Of a stretch of DNA of 37,177 nt, positions 13,126 through 20,580 are shown piece after piece. This stretch comes from JAGLYZ01 sp049642725. GTDB lineage: Bacteria > Patescibacteriota > Minisyncoccia > Minisyncoccales > JAGMDC01. Below the pieces are notes generated by a model that worked only from the letters and a program-made list of their open reading frames with translations, did no database searches and was not told where the DNA came from. The position numbers and the translations under genes are program-made. Positions within the stretch are counted from its first letter, which is position 1, and every line of letters starts with the position of its first letter. The stretch covers positions 1 through 37,177 of the forward strand of contig JBARPC010000009.1 in the NCBI GenBank assembly GCA_049642725.1. The letters run 5' to 3'.

Positions 13126-14697
13126 ATGGACATACCTTATTATTTAAAAATTGGCAAGGCGCCTGATGTTGAGAGCTTAAAAGAAAGAATTATCTATAGA
13201 GCTTTGGAAATTTTTCCTGGCGCTTTGGTTTGGTTCACCCTTATTGGAATGTTTATTTTATCTTGGCTGGTTCCGGTTTATATAGCTTTTTTTATTATTG
13301 GTTTTTGCCTTTATTGGCTCTTAAGAACTCTCTACTTTTCTACCTGCTTGACTCTTGCTTATAAAGAACTCTACAAAAATTTAAATATTGATTGGCTGGA
13401 AAAACTAAATGAATTATCATCTTTCAACCCTAAATTGAAAATTGATAGCTGGAAAGATATTTACCACTTAATTATTTTTCCAATGTATAAAGAAAACATA
13501 GAGATAGCAAGAGGAAGTTTTCAGGCCTTAGTAGATTGCCATTACCCTAAAGATAAAATGATTGTTGTTTTAGGCATAGAAAAAAGAGCCGGAGAAGAGG
13601 CGAAAAAAACAGCTCAAGAAATAGAAAAAGAGTTTGGCGGCAAATTTTATAGATTTTTAGTTACTGAACATCCAAACAATATTCCAGGAGAGATTGCCGG
13701 CAAAGGTTCCAACGAGTGCTGGGCTGGCCGTTATGTAAAAGAAAAAATAATAGACCGAGAAAAAATTCTTTATGAAAAGATTATTGTTTCCTCTTTTGAT
13801 ATTGATACCCAGGTCTACCCCCATTATTTTTCCTGTTTAACCCATCATTATTTAACTGATTCAGAACCCTTTCGTTCAAGTTTTCAGCCCATTCCTTTGT
13901 ATTTAAATAATCTTGAAGAAGCGCCTTTTTTTTCCAGAGTGGTTTCTTCCTGTAATGTTTTCTGGCAGATGATACAGCAGCAGCGCCCGGAAAAACTGGT
14001 TACTTATTCTTCCCATTCTATGAGCTTTAAAGCCCTGATAGAAATGGATTTTTGGCAAAGTAATGTTGTTTCCGAGGACGCTGGCATATTTTGGAAATCA
14101 TTTTTATTTTTTGACGGCAATTACAAAGTTATTCCTCTTCATTATCCTATTTCTCAAGATAACTGCGTAGCCAAAACCTTAAAACAAACTATTATCAACC
14201 AATACAAACAGCAGAGGCGTTGGGCTTGGGGAAGCGAGGGTATTCCTTATCTTTTATTCGGCTTCTTCAAGAATAAGCAGATTTCCTTTAGGAAAAAATT
14301 CCATTATGCCTTTTTATTAATAGAGGGCTGCTGGGCTTGGGGCACCAATGCCTTAATTATTCTTTTTTTAGGCTGGCTGCCAATTGTTTTAGGCGGTGAG
14401 AAATTTCAAGAAAGCGTGCTTTCCTATAATCTTCCTGGTATTACTGGAAATTTAATGAAAGTAGCTTTAGTTGGAGTGATTATTTTTATGGTTATTAATA
14501 CTTTGCTTATTAATTCCCGTGCTTTTTATTTTGGCCGTTGGAAAAATCTTTTTATACTTAGCCAATGGCTCTTTCTGCCTTTTAGTTTGATAATTTTTGG
14601 AACCATTCCAGCTATTGATGCCCAGACGAGATTGATGCTTGGCAAATATATGGGTTTTTGGGTAACAGAAAAAGCCCGTTTTAAGAAACCTGTTTGA
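13126..14697 (+). CDS. Membrane glycosyltransferase, family 2
   Basis: A 523-aa GT2 with two N-terminal hydrophobic segments (about 32-75), a cytosolic catalytic domain and C-terminal helices (about 400-500). Key motifs: IIFPMYKENIEIARGS at the nucleotide-binding start, SSFDIDTQ with the metal-binding D225-x-D227, VSEDAG with E317-D318, and QYKQQRRWAWG (362-366), the Q-x-x-R-W motif of processive enzymes. It resembles cellulose/hyaluronan synthase-type proteins in layout. It ends the glycan operon and may build or transfer a surface polymer trimmed by the anchored hydrolase; this is inference. Confidence 0.85.
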   Translation: MDIPYYLKIGKAPDVESLKERIIYRALEIFPGALVWFTLIGMFILSWLVPVYIAFFIIGFCLYWLLRTLYFSTCLTLAYKELYKNLNIDWLEKLNELSSFNPKLKIDSWKDIYHLIIFPMYKENIEIARGSFQALVDCHYPKDKMIVVLGIEKRAGEEAKKTAQEIEKEFGGKFYRFLVTEHPNNIPGEIAGKGSNECWAGRYVKEKIIDREKILYEKIIVSSFDIDTQVYPHYFSCLTHHYLTDSEPFRSSFQPIPLYLNNLEEAPFFSRVVSSCNVFWQMIQQQRPEKLVTYSSHSMSFKALIEMDFWQSNVVSEDAGIFWKSFLFFDGNYKVIPLHYPISQDNCVAKTLKQTIINQYKQQRRWAWGSEGIPYLLFGFFKNKQISFRKKFHYAFLLIEGCWAWGTNALIILFLGWLPIVLGGEKFQESVLSYNLPGITGNLMKVALVGVIIFMVINTLLINSRAFYFGRWKNLFILSQWLFLPFSLIIFGTIPAIDAQTRLMLGKYMGFWVTEKARFKKPV

Positions 14698-14716
14698 AAA
14701 TAATTTTATAATTATT

Positions 14717-14722
14717 TATAAT
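14717..14722 (+). promoter_or_regulatory. -10 box of htrA
   Basis: TATAAT at 14717-14722, 5 nt before ATG 14728, with a second TATAAT at 14707-14712. Another leaderless-type arrangement; no SD is visible. Confidence 0.5.
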
Positions 14723-14727
14723 TAAAA

Positions 14728-16011
14728 ATGATGTACGAATTGCCAAAATTAAAGTTTCCAAAACTTATAAAAGCTCCTGAAAGCCAAAAGACAAACAAAG
14801 ATTTTCTTTGGAGAATATTAATATTCAGCATCCTTATTTCTTCTGTCTGCGGTTTTTTGTCAGGAGGTGTTTTCGGATATTATTTCTATCAGGAAGTAAA
14901 AGATTATCTTTTAGAATTAAATATTGAAATACCGGAAACTGAAAAAATAATTGAAAAGCATATTACAGAAAAGGAATATGTTCCTCAAACCACTCAAGAG
15001 GAAAAAATTATTGAAGTGGTTGAAAAAACATCTCCAGCCGTGGTCAGCATAATAATCACCAAAGACGTACCAGTTATAGAGCAGCAAGATTGGCCCTTTG
15101 AATTTCAGATACCGGGATACCGTCAAGAAGGCACTGAAAAAAAAGAAATTGGCGGCGGAACCGGCTTTATTGTTTCTGAAGAAGGTATGATTCTAACTAA
15201 TAAACATGTGGTTTTAGATGAAGAAGCTGATTATACTGTTTTCACTAATGACGGGAGAAGTTTTCCAGCCAAGGTTTTGGCTCGGGATCCAGTTCAAGAT
15301 TTAGCTATTATTAAAATAGAACAGGCGGAGATGAAATCTTTTAAAGTGGTAAAATTAGGCGATTCTTCTAATCTCCAGATTGGCCAGACAGTTATTGCCA
15401 TTGGCAATGCTTTGGGGGAATTCAGAAATACGATTTCTTTAGGAGTAATTTCCGGCTTAGGCAGAACTATTACTGCTTCTGGCGGCGGCTTGGTAGAAAC
15501 CCTGGAAGATGTTATCCAAACCGATGCGGCAATCAATAAAGGGAATTCCGGCGGTCCGCTTTTGAATCTAAGAGGGGAAGTGATAGGTATTAATACTGCC
15601 ACTGTTATTGGCGCTCAAAATATTGGCTTTGCTATTCCAGTCAATAAAGCAAAAAAAGATATTGAGCAGGTCAAGACAATAGGAAAAATTGTTTATCCTT
15701 TTTTGGGGATCCGCTATGTTTTAATCAATGAAAAAATCCAAAAAGAGCAGGGCTTGTCAGTTGATTACGGCGCCTTGATTGTTTCTGGAAATGCCGGGCA
15801 ATCAGCTATTTCTCCTGATTCACCGGCTGAAAAAGCTGGGTTAAAAGAAAATGATATTATTTTGGAATTTAATGATGAAAAAATCACTGTTAGTAATTCT
15901 TTAGCCAAGATTATTTTAAAATACGATCCTGGAGACAGAGTGAAATTGAAAATTTTGTCTGACGTTCAAGAAAAAACAATCTGGGTTACTTTAGCAGAAC
16001 GAGAGGAATAA
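14728..16011 (+). CDS. htrA: HtrA/DegP-like serine protease with PDZ domain
   Basis: A 427-aa envelope protease. One transmembrane helix (about 29-53) anchors it with the catalytic part outside. A helical stalk (54-90) precedes the trypsin-like domain (95-315) with catalytic H160 (LTNKHVV), D191 (DPVQDLAIIKI) and S274 (NKGNSGGPLL). A PDZ domain (about 325-425) includes PDSPAEKAGLKENDIILEFN. Family members degrade or refold damaged envelope proteins. The start is ATG 14728 or the adjacent ATG 14731. A catalytically dead paralogue lies at 19793. Confidence 0.93.
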   Translation: MMYELPKLKFPKLIKAPESQKTNKDFLWRILIFSILISSVCGFLSGGVFGYYFYQEVKDYLLELNIEIPETEKIIEKHITEKEYVPQTTQEEKIIEVVEKTSPAVVSIIITKDVPVIEQQDWPFEFQIPGYRQEGTEKKEIGGGTGFIVSEEGMILTNKHVVLDEEADYTVFTNDGRSFPAKVLARDPVQDLAIIKIEQAEMKSFKVVKLGDSSNLQIGQTVIAIGNALGEFRNTISLGVISGLGRTITASGGGLVETLEDVIQTDAAINKGNSGGPLLNLRGEVIGINTATVIGAQNIGFAIPVNKAKKDIEQVKTIGKIVYPFLGIRYVLINEKIQKEQGLSVDYGALIVSGNAGQSAISPDSPAEKAGLKENDIILEFNDEKITVSNSLAKIILKYDPGDRVKLKILSDVQEKTIWVTLAEREE

Positions 16012-16015
16012 AATT

Positions 16016-16029
16016 CCGAGAACAGTTCT
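16016..16029. repeat. 14-nt fragment shared with the 36855-36906 palindrome
   Basis: CCGAGAACAGTTCT, starting 5 nt after the htrA stop, is the exact reverse complement of 36892-36905. It contains the small dyad AGAAC-A-GTTCT. It may be a remnant of the same element family or coincidence. Confidence 0.35.
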
Positions 16030-16079
16030 TAATGGCTGGGTTTGACATTTATTCTGGATTGTTTACTCTAAATAATAGA

Positions 16080-16088
16080 TGTGGATAA
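16080..16088 (-). promoter_or_regulatory. Perfect DnaA-box 9-mer
   Basis: TGTGGATAA, overlapping the -35 position of the TATAAT promoter at 16100. The longer context AGATGTGGATAA matches that before nrdD. Confidence 0.45.
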
Positions 16089-16099
16089 TATAGTTCTTT

Positions 16100-16105
16100 T
16101 ATAAT
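16100..16105 (+). promoter_or_regulatory. -10 box of the 16111 transcription unit
   Basis: TATAAT at 16100-16105, with 5 nt before the first base of the 26-bp hairpin at 16111, so the RNA should start at or within a base or two of the hairpin. Confidence 0.6.
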
Positions 16106-16110
16106 ATAAA

Positions 16111-16374
16111 GTTGGGAGCAGCATTTAGTTTATCAATTTTTGGTAGACTGAATACTGCTTCCAACAGTAGAAACATAGCCCTTAGGGCAGCCCTTATTTG
16201 GTAAGGGGAGTGGAGCGATGAACAGCATTTTGAGTTGAGGATGAAGCGGACATCCTTGCAATATGACCAGAGAGGTAATTTACAAATAACCTTTTTGACC
16301 TTCAATGATAACCGAAAGGGAGAAAGCCAAAAGGACTGGGTGTGGAAGCAGTTCCGTTCGCTATTAAAAAGATT
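16111..16374 (+). ncRNA. Structured leader or small RNA of unknown class
   Basis: The 5' end is a near-perfect 26-bp hairpin: 16111-16136 pairs with 16140-16165, 25 of 26 positions paired counting G-U, with a 3-nt loop. Shorter hairpins follow: GCCC-TTA-GGGC (16178-16188), CCCTTA/TAAGGG (16191-16207), AGGATG/CATCCT (16238-16256). No ORF of note is on the + strand here. I compared it from memory with tmRNA, RNase P RNA, SRP RNA and 6S RNA and found no diagnostic motif. It ends just before a strong SD, so it may be a long 5' leader, a processed small RNA, or both. This accounts for most of the gene-free stretch 16012-16395. Confidence 0.45.
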
Positions 16375-16398
16375 AGGAGGTGATATGCCGAAGAAATG
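16375..16398 (+). promoter_or_regulatory. Far-spaced SD with overlapping four-codon mini-ORF
   Basis: AGGAGG (16375-16380) is 15 nt before ATG 16396. Between them ATG 16385 encodes M-P-K-K and stops at TGA 16397-16399, overlapping the next ATG as ATGA. pyrF has the equivalent M-W-K-K mini-ORF (1079-1093). Confidence 0.45.
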
Positions 16399-16746
16399 AA
16401 CAACAAAAGATTGTTTATATTACCTGTTATGGTCGCAGTAGTTGGGATAGCGCTAATATCAATAGCCGCAGCGGCAAGCATCGGGTTAGCAGAACCTGCT
16501 TTGTCGGTAGTAGCAGTAGTGGCAGGAATAGCAGTGATAGGCATTGCAATGACCATAGTATTAAGGTGGACGATGACCAGGCTCAAGAAAGCGGGTCCAT
16601 GGCCGCATATAGCAAACTCGGTCAGTGCTCTCGTGATGCTCGCAACGATACTTGCAAAGACCGTAAGATATCCAATATACAAAAGTGAGGTGAAGACAAG
16701 CCCACGAACACTTGTTCAGTGTTGTGGTACCCCTAGAAATTTTTAG
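16396..16746 (+). CDS. Small hydrophobic protein of unknown function (116 aa)
   Basis: I do not recognise it. Two strongly hydrophobic stretches (about 6-30 and 36-56) and a milder third (about 74-88) suggest a small membrane protein with a basic loop (RWTMTRLKKAG). The C-terminal tail is polar and unremarkable. Support comes from a clear SD, the spacing shared with the pyr modules, its promoter and a downstream terminator. Alanine/valine-rich composition alone could make any frame look hydrophobic, and an antisense frame across 16302-16682 is also open, so this could instead be part of a long non-coding RNA. Confidence 0.5.
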   Translation: MNNKRLFILPVMVAVVGIALISIAAAASIGLAEPALSVVAVVAGIAVIGIAMTIVLRWTMTRLKKAGPWPHIANSVSALVMLATILAKTVRYPIYKSEVKTSPRTLVQCCGTPRNF

Positions 16747-16868
16747 AACGATTTTCCTAAAAGGGACAACATAACAAAACAGAAAGAAACAGATTTGGGC
16801 TTTAGTGATTCAGGGAATCAGACAATTCCGACTGAGTATAAAAAAATAAAAATATCTTTAAGATAAAT

Positions 16869-16905
16869 AGAGGTGGTATACATTTTTTTACCCCTCTCTT
16901 TTTTT
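16869..16905 (+). terminator. Terminator of the 16111 unit
   Basis: AGAGGTGGTA (16869-16878) pairs with TACCCCTCT (16889-16897), with one bulge, and a T run follows. Outer AAGATAAA/TTTATCTT sequences extend the symmetry, so it may act both ways. The gap 16747-17083 holds about 120 nt of unassigned sequence, this terminator, the palindrome at 16968 and the clpB promoter. Confidence 0.75.
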
Positions 16906-16967
16906 ATCTTGATTTTTTGCGCATTTCATAGTAAAAAGAATAATAGAAGAGAGTTTGCTCGGATTCC

Positions 16968-17019
16968 AAATTTTCCTCGCGCTTTACCCTAAAGGGCTCC
17001 GACGCGTCTCGGAAAATTT
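16968..17019. repeat. Nested palindromic element upstream of clpB
   Basis: AAATTTTCC (16968-16976) pairs perfectly with GGAAAATTT (17011-17019). The interior holds CTTTA-CCC-TAAAG and partially complementary CGCG/CGCG-type GC-rich segments. The outer-arms-around-inner-hairpin plan is shared with elements at 12615, 27686 and 36855. Confidence 0.5.
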
Positions 17020-17038
17020 AAAATCCTCGCTAACTTTG

Positions 17039-17047
17039 TGTAATAAT
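17039..17047 (+). promoter_or_regulatory. Promoter -10 box of clpB
   Basis: TGT-AATAAT (17039-17047), leaving a 5' leader of about 30 nt. No CIRCE-type inverted repeat (TTAGCACTC/GAGTGCTAA) is present, so HrcA control is not supported. Confidence 0.45.
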
Positions 17048-17083
17048 ACTTTCCCCTTTTTCATTTTTACTTTTTAATTTATT

Positions 17084-19789
17084 ATGATTGGCGCTAATTT
17101 TACACACAAAGCCCAAGAGGCGATACTATTGGCTCAAGATTCAGCAAGAGAAATGGGCCAGCAGCAGATAGACGCTCTTCATCTGCTTTTTGCTCTATGT
17201 TCGCAGGAAGATAGCGTGGTTTTAACTTTGCTTCAAAAACTGGGCGTGGACATAGATGATTTGAAAAAGAAAGCAAAAGGCGCTTTGAGCGGGATTTCCA
17301 GCATTGCTAATCCGCAGGCGTTTGGCCAGTTTTATTTAACCCAGGATATGGCAAAGGTTTTAGACAGGGCAAGGCAGGAGGCAGTAAAAATGAACGATGA
17401 ATTTATTTCTATAGAGCATTTGTTTTTAGCTCTGATTGACGTCCAAACTAAGGCAAAAGAGATTTTAGAAAATGTTAATTTTATGTCAGCAGGCGGCGGC
17501 GCAGCCGCTTTGGAGTTCGGCAAATTAAATTATCAAGAAGTTTTAAAACTTTTAAACCAAATTAGAGGAGGCCAGAGAATTACTGATCCTGAACCAGAAA
17601 CAAAATACCAGGTTTTGGAAAAATATGCCAGAAATTTAAACCAGTTAGCCCATCAGGGCAAGCTTGATCCGGTAATCGGCAGGGAGAATGAAATCAGGCG
17701 ATTGATGCAGATTCTTTCCCGCAGGACAAAGAATAATCCAGTTTTAATCGGAGAGGCGGGCGTAGGCAAGACAGCCATTGTTGAGAGTTTGGCTCAGAAA
17801 ATTATTAGAAAAGATGTTCCAGAGAGCTTGAGGGGTAAAGAAATTGTTTCTTTGGATTTAGGAAGTTTAATTGCCGGCACAAAGTATCGGGGAGAATTTG
17901 AAGATAGAATGAAAGCCCTGCTTAAAGAAATAAATCGGGCTGCCGGCCATTATATTTTGTTTATTGATGAAGTTCATACTTTAGTGGGAGCCGGGGCGGC
18001 TGAAGGAGCTATTGATGCTTCTAACTTATTAAAACCAGCCTTAGCCAAAGGCGAGCTTCGGGCGATTGGAGCCACTACTTTAAAAGAATATCAGAAGTAT
18101 ATTGAGAGAGACGCTGCCTTGGAAAGAAGATTCCAGCCAGTTTATGTGTCAGAGCCGACAGTTGAAGACACTATTGCTATTTTGCGCGGCATTAAAGAAA
18201 AATACGAACTTCATCACGGCGTTAAAATCAAGGATTCAGCTTTAGTAGCAGCAGCTGAACTTTCTGCCCGCTATATTTCAGACAGATTTCTGCCTGACAA
18301 AGCAGTGGATTTAATAGATGAAGCAACCAGCGCTCTCCGTTTGGAAATAGAATCAGAGCCGACAGAATTTGATGAATTCAGGAAAGAAATTCAGAAATTA
18401 GAAATTGAAAAACAGGCGCTAAACAAAGAGAAAGGAGCTGGAATAAAAAGACGTTTAACAGTTATTAACCGCAAGTTAGCTGATTTGAGTGAAAAAATAA
18501 AAGATATTGAGATGCGCTGGAAAACAGAGAAAGAATTGATTCATGGAATTAAGGGGATAAAAAAGGAAATTGATAATTTGAATTTTCAAGCAGAGGTCAA
18601 TCAGAGAGAAGGCGATCTTCAGAAAGTGGCAGAAATAAAATACGGCAGAGTCCCGGAGCTTCTAAAAGAAATAAACAAGAAAGAAAAAGAGCTTACCAGG
18701 TTTCAAAGAAATAAAGGAATGTTGAAGCAAGAGGTTTCAGAAGAGGATGTGGCGCAGGTTGTTGCTAATTGGACTGGTATTTTGGTGACTCGGTTGATGG
18801 AAGAAGAAGCCAAAAAGTTAGAAAGAATGGAGGAGATTGTTTCCAAAAGAGTAGTGGGCCAGGAACCAGCCATTAAGGCGATTGCCAATGCTATTAGACG
18901 TTCCAGGGCCGGCATTGCCGAGGAAAACCGGCCATTGGGCTCTTTTATGTTTTTAGGACCGACCGGCGTTGGTAAAACAGAGACAGCCCGGGCTTTGGCT
19001 GAATTTTTGTTTAATGACGAGGATGCTTTGGTCCGTTTGGATATGTCTGAATATATGGAAAAACATACTGTTTCCAAAATTATTGGCGCGCCGCCCGGCT
19101 ATGTTGGTTATGAGGAGTCGGGCCAGTTAACAGAGAAAATAAGAAGAAGGCCTTATAGCGTTGTTTTATTAGATGAAATTGAAAAAGCGCATCCAGAGGT
19201 TTTTAATATCTTGCTTCAAATTCTTGAAGACGGCCGCTTAACAGATGCCAAAGGCAGAAAAGTTTCTTTTAAAAACACTATTTTAATTATGACTTCAAAT
19301 GTCGGTTCAGATGAGATTGCTGAGATAGGGGATATAAGTTCCATAGGATTTTTAGAAGAAAAAGGAGGGGTTCGCCAGTCATTGAAAGACAAAATTATGG
19401 CTGCTCTGAGAGATGATTTCAGACCGGAATTTTTGAATAGAATTGATGAGATTATTATCTTTAATTATTTAGGCAAAAGAGAGATTAAAAAAATAGTAGA
19501 AATTGAATTAGAAAAAGTGGCTCTTCGCTTGAAACGCAAAAAGATTATTTTAAATGTTTCTCCTAAAGCAAAGGAATTTTTAGCGGAAAAAGGTTTTGAC
19601 CCTAATTTAGGAGCCAGGCCATTGAAAAGAGTAATCCAAAAGCTGGTTTTAGATCCTTTGGCTTTGAAAATAGTTATTGGGTTGGTTCAAGAAGGGGAAA
19701 GAATTTCTGCTGATGTTAAAGATGGAAAGATTGTATTAAACGGCGCTGGCTTTAGAAAAGCTCCAAAAAGAGAAAAAGTTTCAGCTTAA
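17084..19789 (+). CDS. clpB: ClpB-type AAA+ disaggregase
   Basis: A 901-aa Hsp100 chaperone. The N domain (1-150) has two Clp-N repeats (FTHKAQEAILLAQDSAREMG). AAA-1 has Walker A GEAGVGKT (223-230) and Walker B ILFIDE (291-296). A full-length coiled-coil M domain spans about 425-545 (KEIQKLEIEKQALNKEKGAG), which separates ClpB from ClpC/ClpA. AAA-2 has Walker A GPTGVGKT (625-632), VVLLDEIEKAHPEVFN and the APPGYVGYEE pore loop. No ClpP-binding loop was recognised. ClpB works with DnaK to dissolve aggregates. Four bases separate it from the dead protease paralogue, so they are co-transcribed. Confidence 0.93.
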   Translation: MIGANFTHKAQEAILLAQDSAREMGQQQIDALHLLFALCSQEDSVVLTLLQKLGVDIDDLKKKAKGALSGISSIANPQAFGQFYLTQDMAKVLDRARQEAVKMNDEFISIEHLFLALIDVQTKAKEILENVNFMSAGGGAAALEFGKLNYQEVLKLLNQIRGGQRITDPEPETKYQVLEKYARNLNQLAHQGKLDPVIGRENEIRRLMQILSRRTKNNPVLIGEAGVGKTAIVESLAQKIIRKDVPESLRGKEIVSLDLGSLIAGTKYRGEFEDRMKALLKEINRAAGHYILFIDEVHTLVGAGAAEGAIDASNLLKPALAKGELRAIGATTLKEYQKYIERDAALERRFQPVYVSEPTVEDTIAILRGIKEKYELHHGVKIKDSALVAAAELSARYISDRFLPDKAVDLIDEATSALRLEIESEPTEFDEFRKEIQKLEIEKQALNKEKGAGIKRRLTVINRKLADLSEKIKDIEMRWKTEKELIHGIKGIKKEIDNLNFQAEVNQREGDLQKVAEIKYGRVPELLKEINKKEKELTRFQRNKGMLKQEVSEEDVAQVVANWTGILVTRLMEEEAKKLERMEEIVSKRVVGQEPAIKAIANAIRRSRAGIAEENRPLGSFMFLGPTGVGKTETARALAEFLFNDEDALVRLDMSEYMEKHTVSKIIGAPPGYVGYEESGQLTEKIRRRPYSVVLLDEIEKAHPEVFNILLQILEDGRLTDAKGRKVSFKNTILIMTSNVGSDEIAEIGDISSIGFLEEKGGVRQSLKDKIMAALRDDFRPEFLNRIDEIIIFNYLGKREIKKIVEIELEKVALRLKRKKIILNVSPKAKEFLAEKGFDPNLGARPLKRVIQKLVLDPLALKIVIGLVQEGERISADVKDGKIVLNGAGFRKAPKREKVSA

Positions 19790-19792
19790 GTT

Positions 19793-20533
19793 ATGTCTAA
19801 AGTAATTCCTCAAATAATAGTCATTTTTATAATCGGAACAGTAGGCGGCATTTTTGCTGACCAGATTCTCTGGCCTTATTTTATAGAAAGGCCTCTTTTT
19901 TTGGAATATCGCTTAGACCAGCCGCCTGTCTATATCAATGAAACAAGAGAAACTGTTATCCGGGAAAATACTGCCTTAGAAAATGCAGTAGAAAAAGTAG
20001 AGAAAACAGTTGTGGCAATAAAAAGCACAAAGAAAACAGGAAAAATTTTGTATGGCTCCGGCTTAATTTATACTTCTGACGGCATAGTATTTTCTTTAGC
20101 CGAGCTTGTGCCCCAGGGCTCAACATTTAACTTTTATATCAAAGAAGGTTCTGATTTTAAAAAAGTTAACGGGCAGGTTATAAATAGAGATTTAAAAAAT
20201 AATTTAGCGCAGATAAAGCTTGAAGCAGCGGATTTAGCCACCACTGGCTTTAATGGTTTTGAAAAAATTAAATTAGGAGAAAGAGTTTTTCTTATAGGAA
20301 CAGAATTTAAGGCAAAAGAATCTATATTATTGCCAAAAAGCTTTGTTAATCAGGGTATTGTAAGCAGTTTTAGCCAGGATTTAATTGAGACAAATATTTT
20401 TGAAAAAAATAATGTCTTAGGCAGTCCATTATTTGACATTGAGGGCAATGTTTTGGGATTAAACACAGTTGATTCAGATGGCAGGATTATAACCATCCCA
20501 GTTACTCAAATTAAAACCTTCCTCGGCTTCTAA
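19793..20533 (+). CDS. HtrA-like protein with all three catalytic residues lost
   Basis: A 246-aa protein with an N-terminal membrane anchor (about 5-25) and a trypsin-like fold aligned by eye to the HtrA at 14728. GSGLIYTSDGIVFSLAELV matches the His strand but has E104 where His should be; NRDLKNNLAQIKL has N137 for Asp; NNVLGSPLFD has L209 for Ser. LGLNTVDSDGRIITIPVTQI matches the end of the protease domain. There is no PDZ domain. The frame is intact, so this is a pseudoenzyme, perhaps a scaffold or regulator, not a broken gene. It follows clpB by 3 nt. A 29-nt palindrome abuts its stop codon. Confidence 0.75.
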   Translation: MSKVIPQIIVIFIIGTVGGIFADQILWPYFIERPLFLEYRLDQPPVYINETRETVIRENTALENAVEKVEKTVVAIKSTKKTGKILYGSGLIYTSDGIVFSLAELVPQGSTFNFYIKEGSDFKKVNGQVINRDLKNNLAQIKLEAADLATTGFNGFEKIKLGERVFLIGTEFKAKESILLPKSFVNQGIVSSFSQDLIETNIFEKNNVLGSPLFDIEGNVLGLNTVDSDGRIITIPVTQIKTFLGF

Positions 20534-20561
20534 ATCTTTCGAGGCCGAACCTCGAAAGATT
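20533..20561. repeat. 29-nt REP-like palindrome, copy A
   Basis: AATCTTTCGAGG-CCGAA-CCTCGAAAGATT: perfect 12-nt arms around a 5-nt loop. It begins at the stop codon of the preceding gene and is followed by a half copy (20566-20580) touching the stop of the transposase gene. Confidence 0.9.
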
Positions 20562-20580
20562 TTTTACCTCGAAAGATTTT

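Noticed and set aside
16111..16374. tmRNA, RNase P RNA, SRP RNA or 6S RNA
   Set aside because: None of the diagnostic sequences I know (tRNA-like ends, GAGGAAAGUC/ACAGAA, GGAAGCAGC-type SRP loop) is present, and the rod-and-bubble layout of 6S RNA was not evident.
16302..16682. Open frame on the minus strand opposite the 16396 gene
   Set aside because: It has no promoter, SD or recognisable domain, and its repetitive Ala/Ile/Thr composition mirrors the GCA/ATA codons of the opposite strand. The + strand frame has the SD and terminator.
17039..17083. CIRCE/HrcA control of clpB
   Set aside because: No TTAGCACTC/GAGTGCTAA inverted repeat was found; the nearby palindrome at 16968 is unlike it.
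19793..20533. Pseudogene of htrA
   Set aside because: The frame is intact with an anchor and fold segments kept; loss of exactly the catalytic residues fits a pseudoenzyme better than decay.
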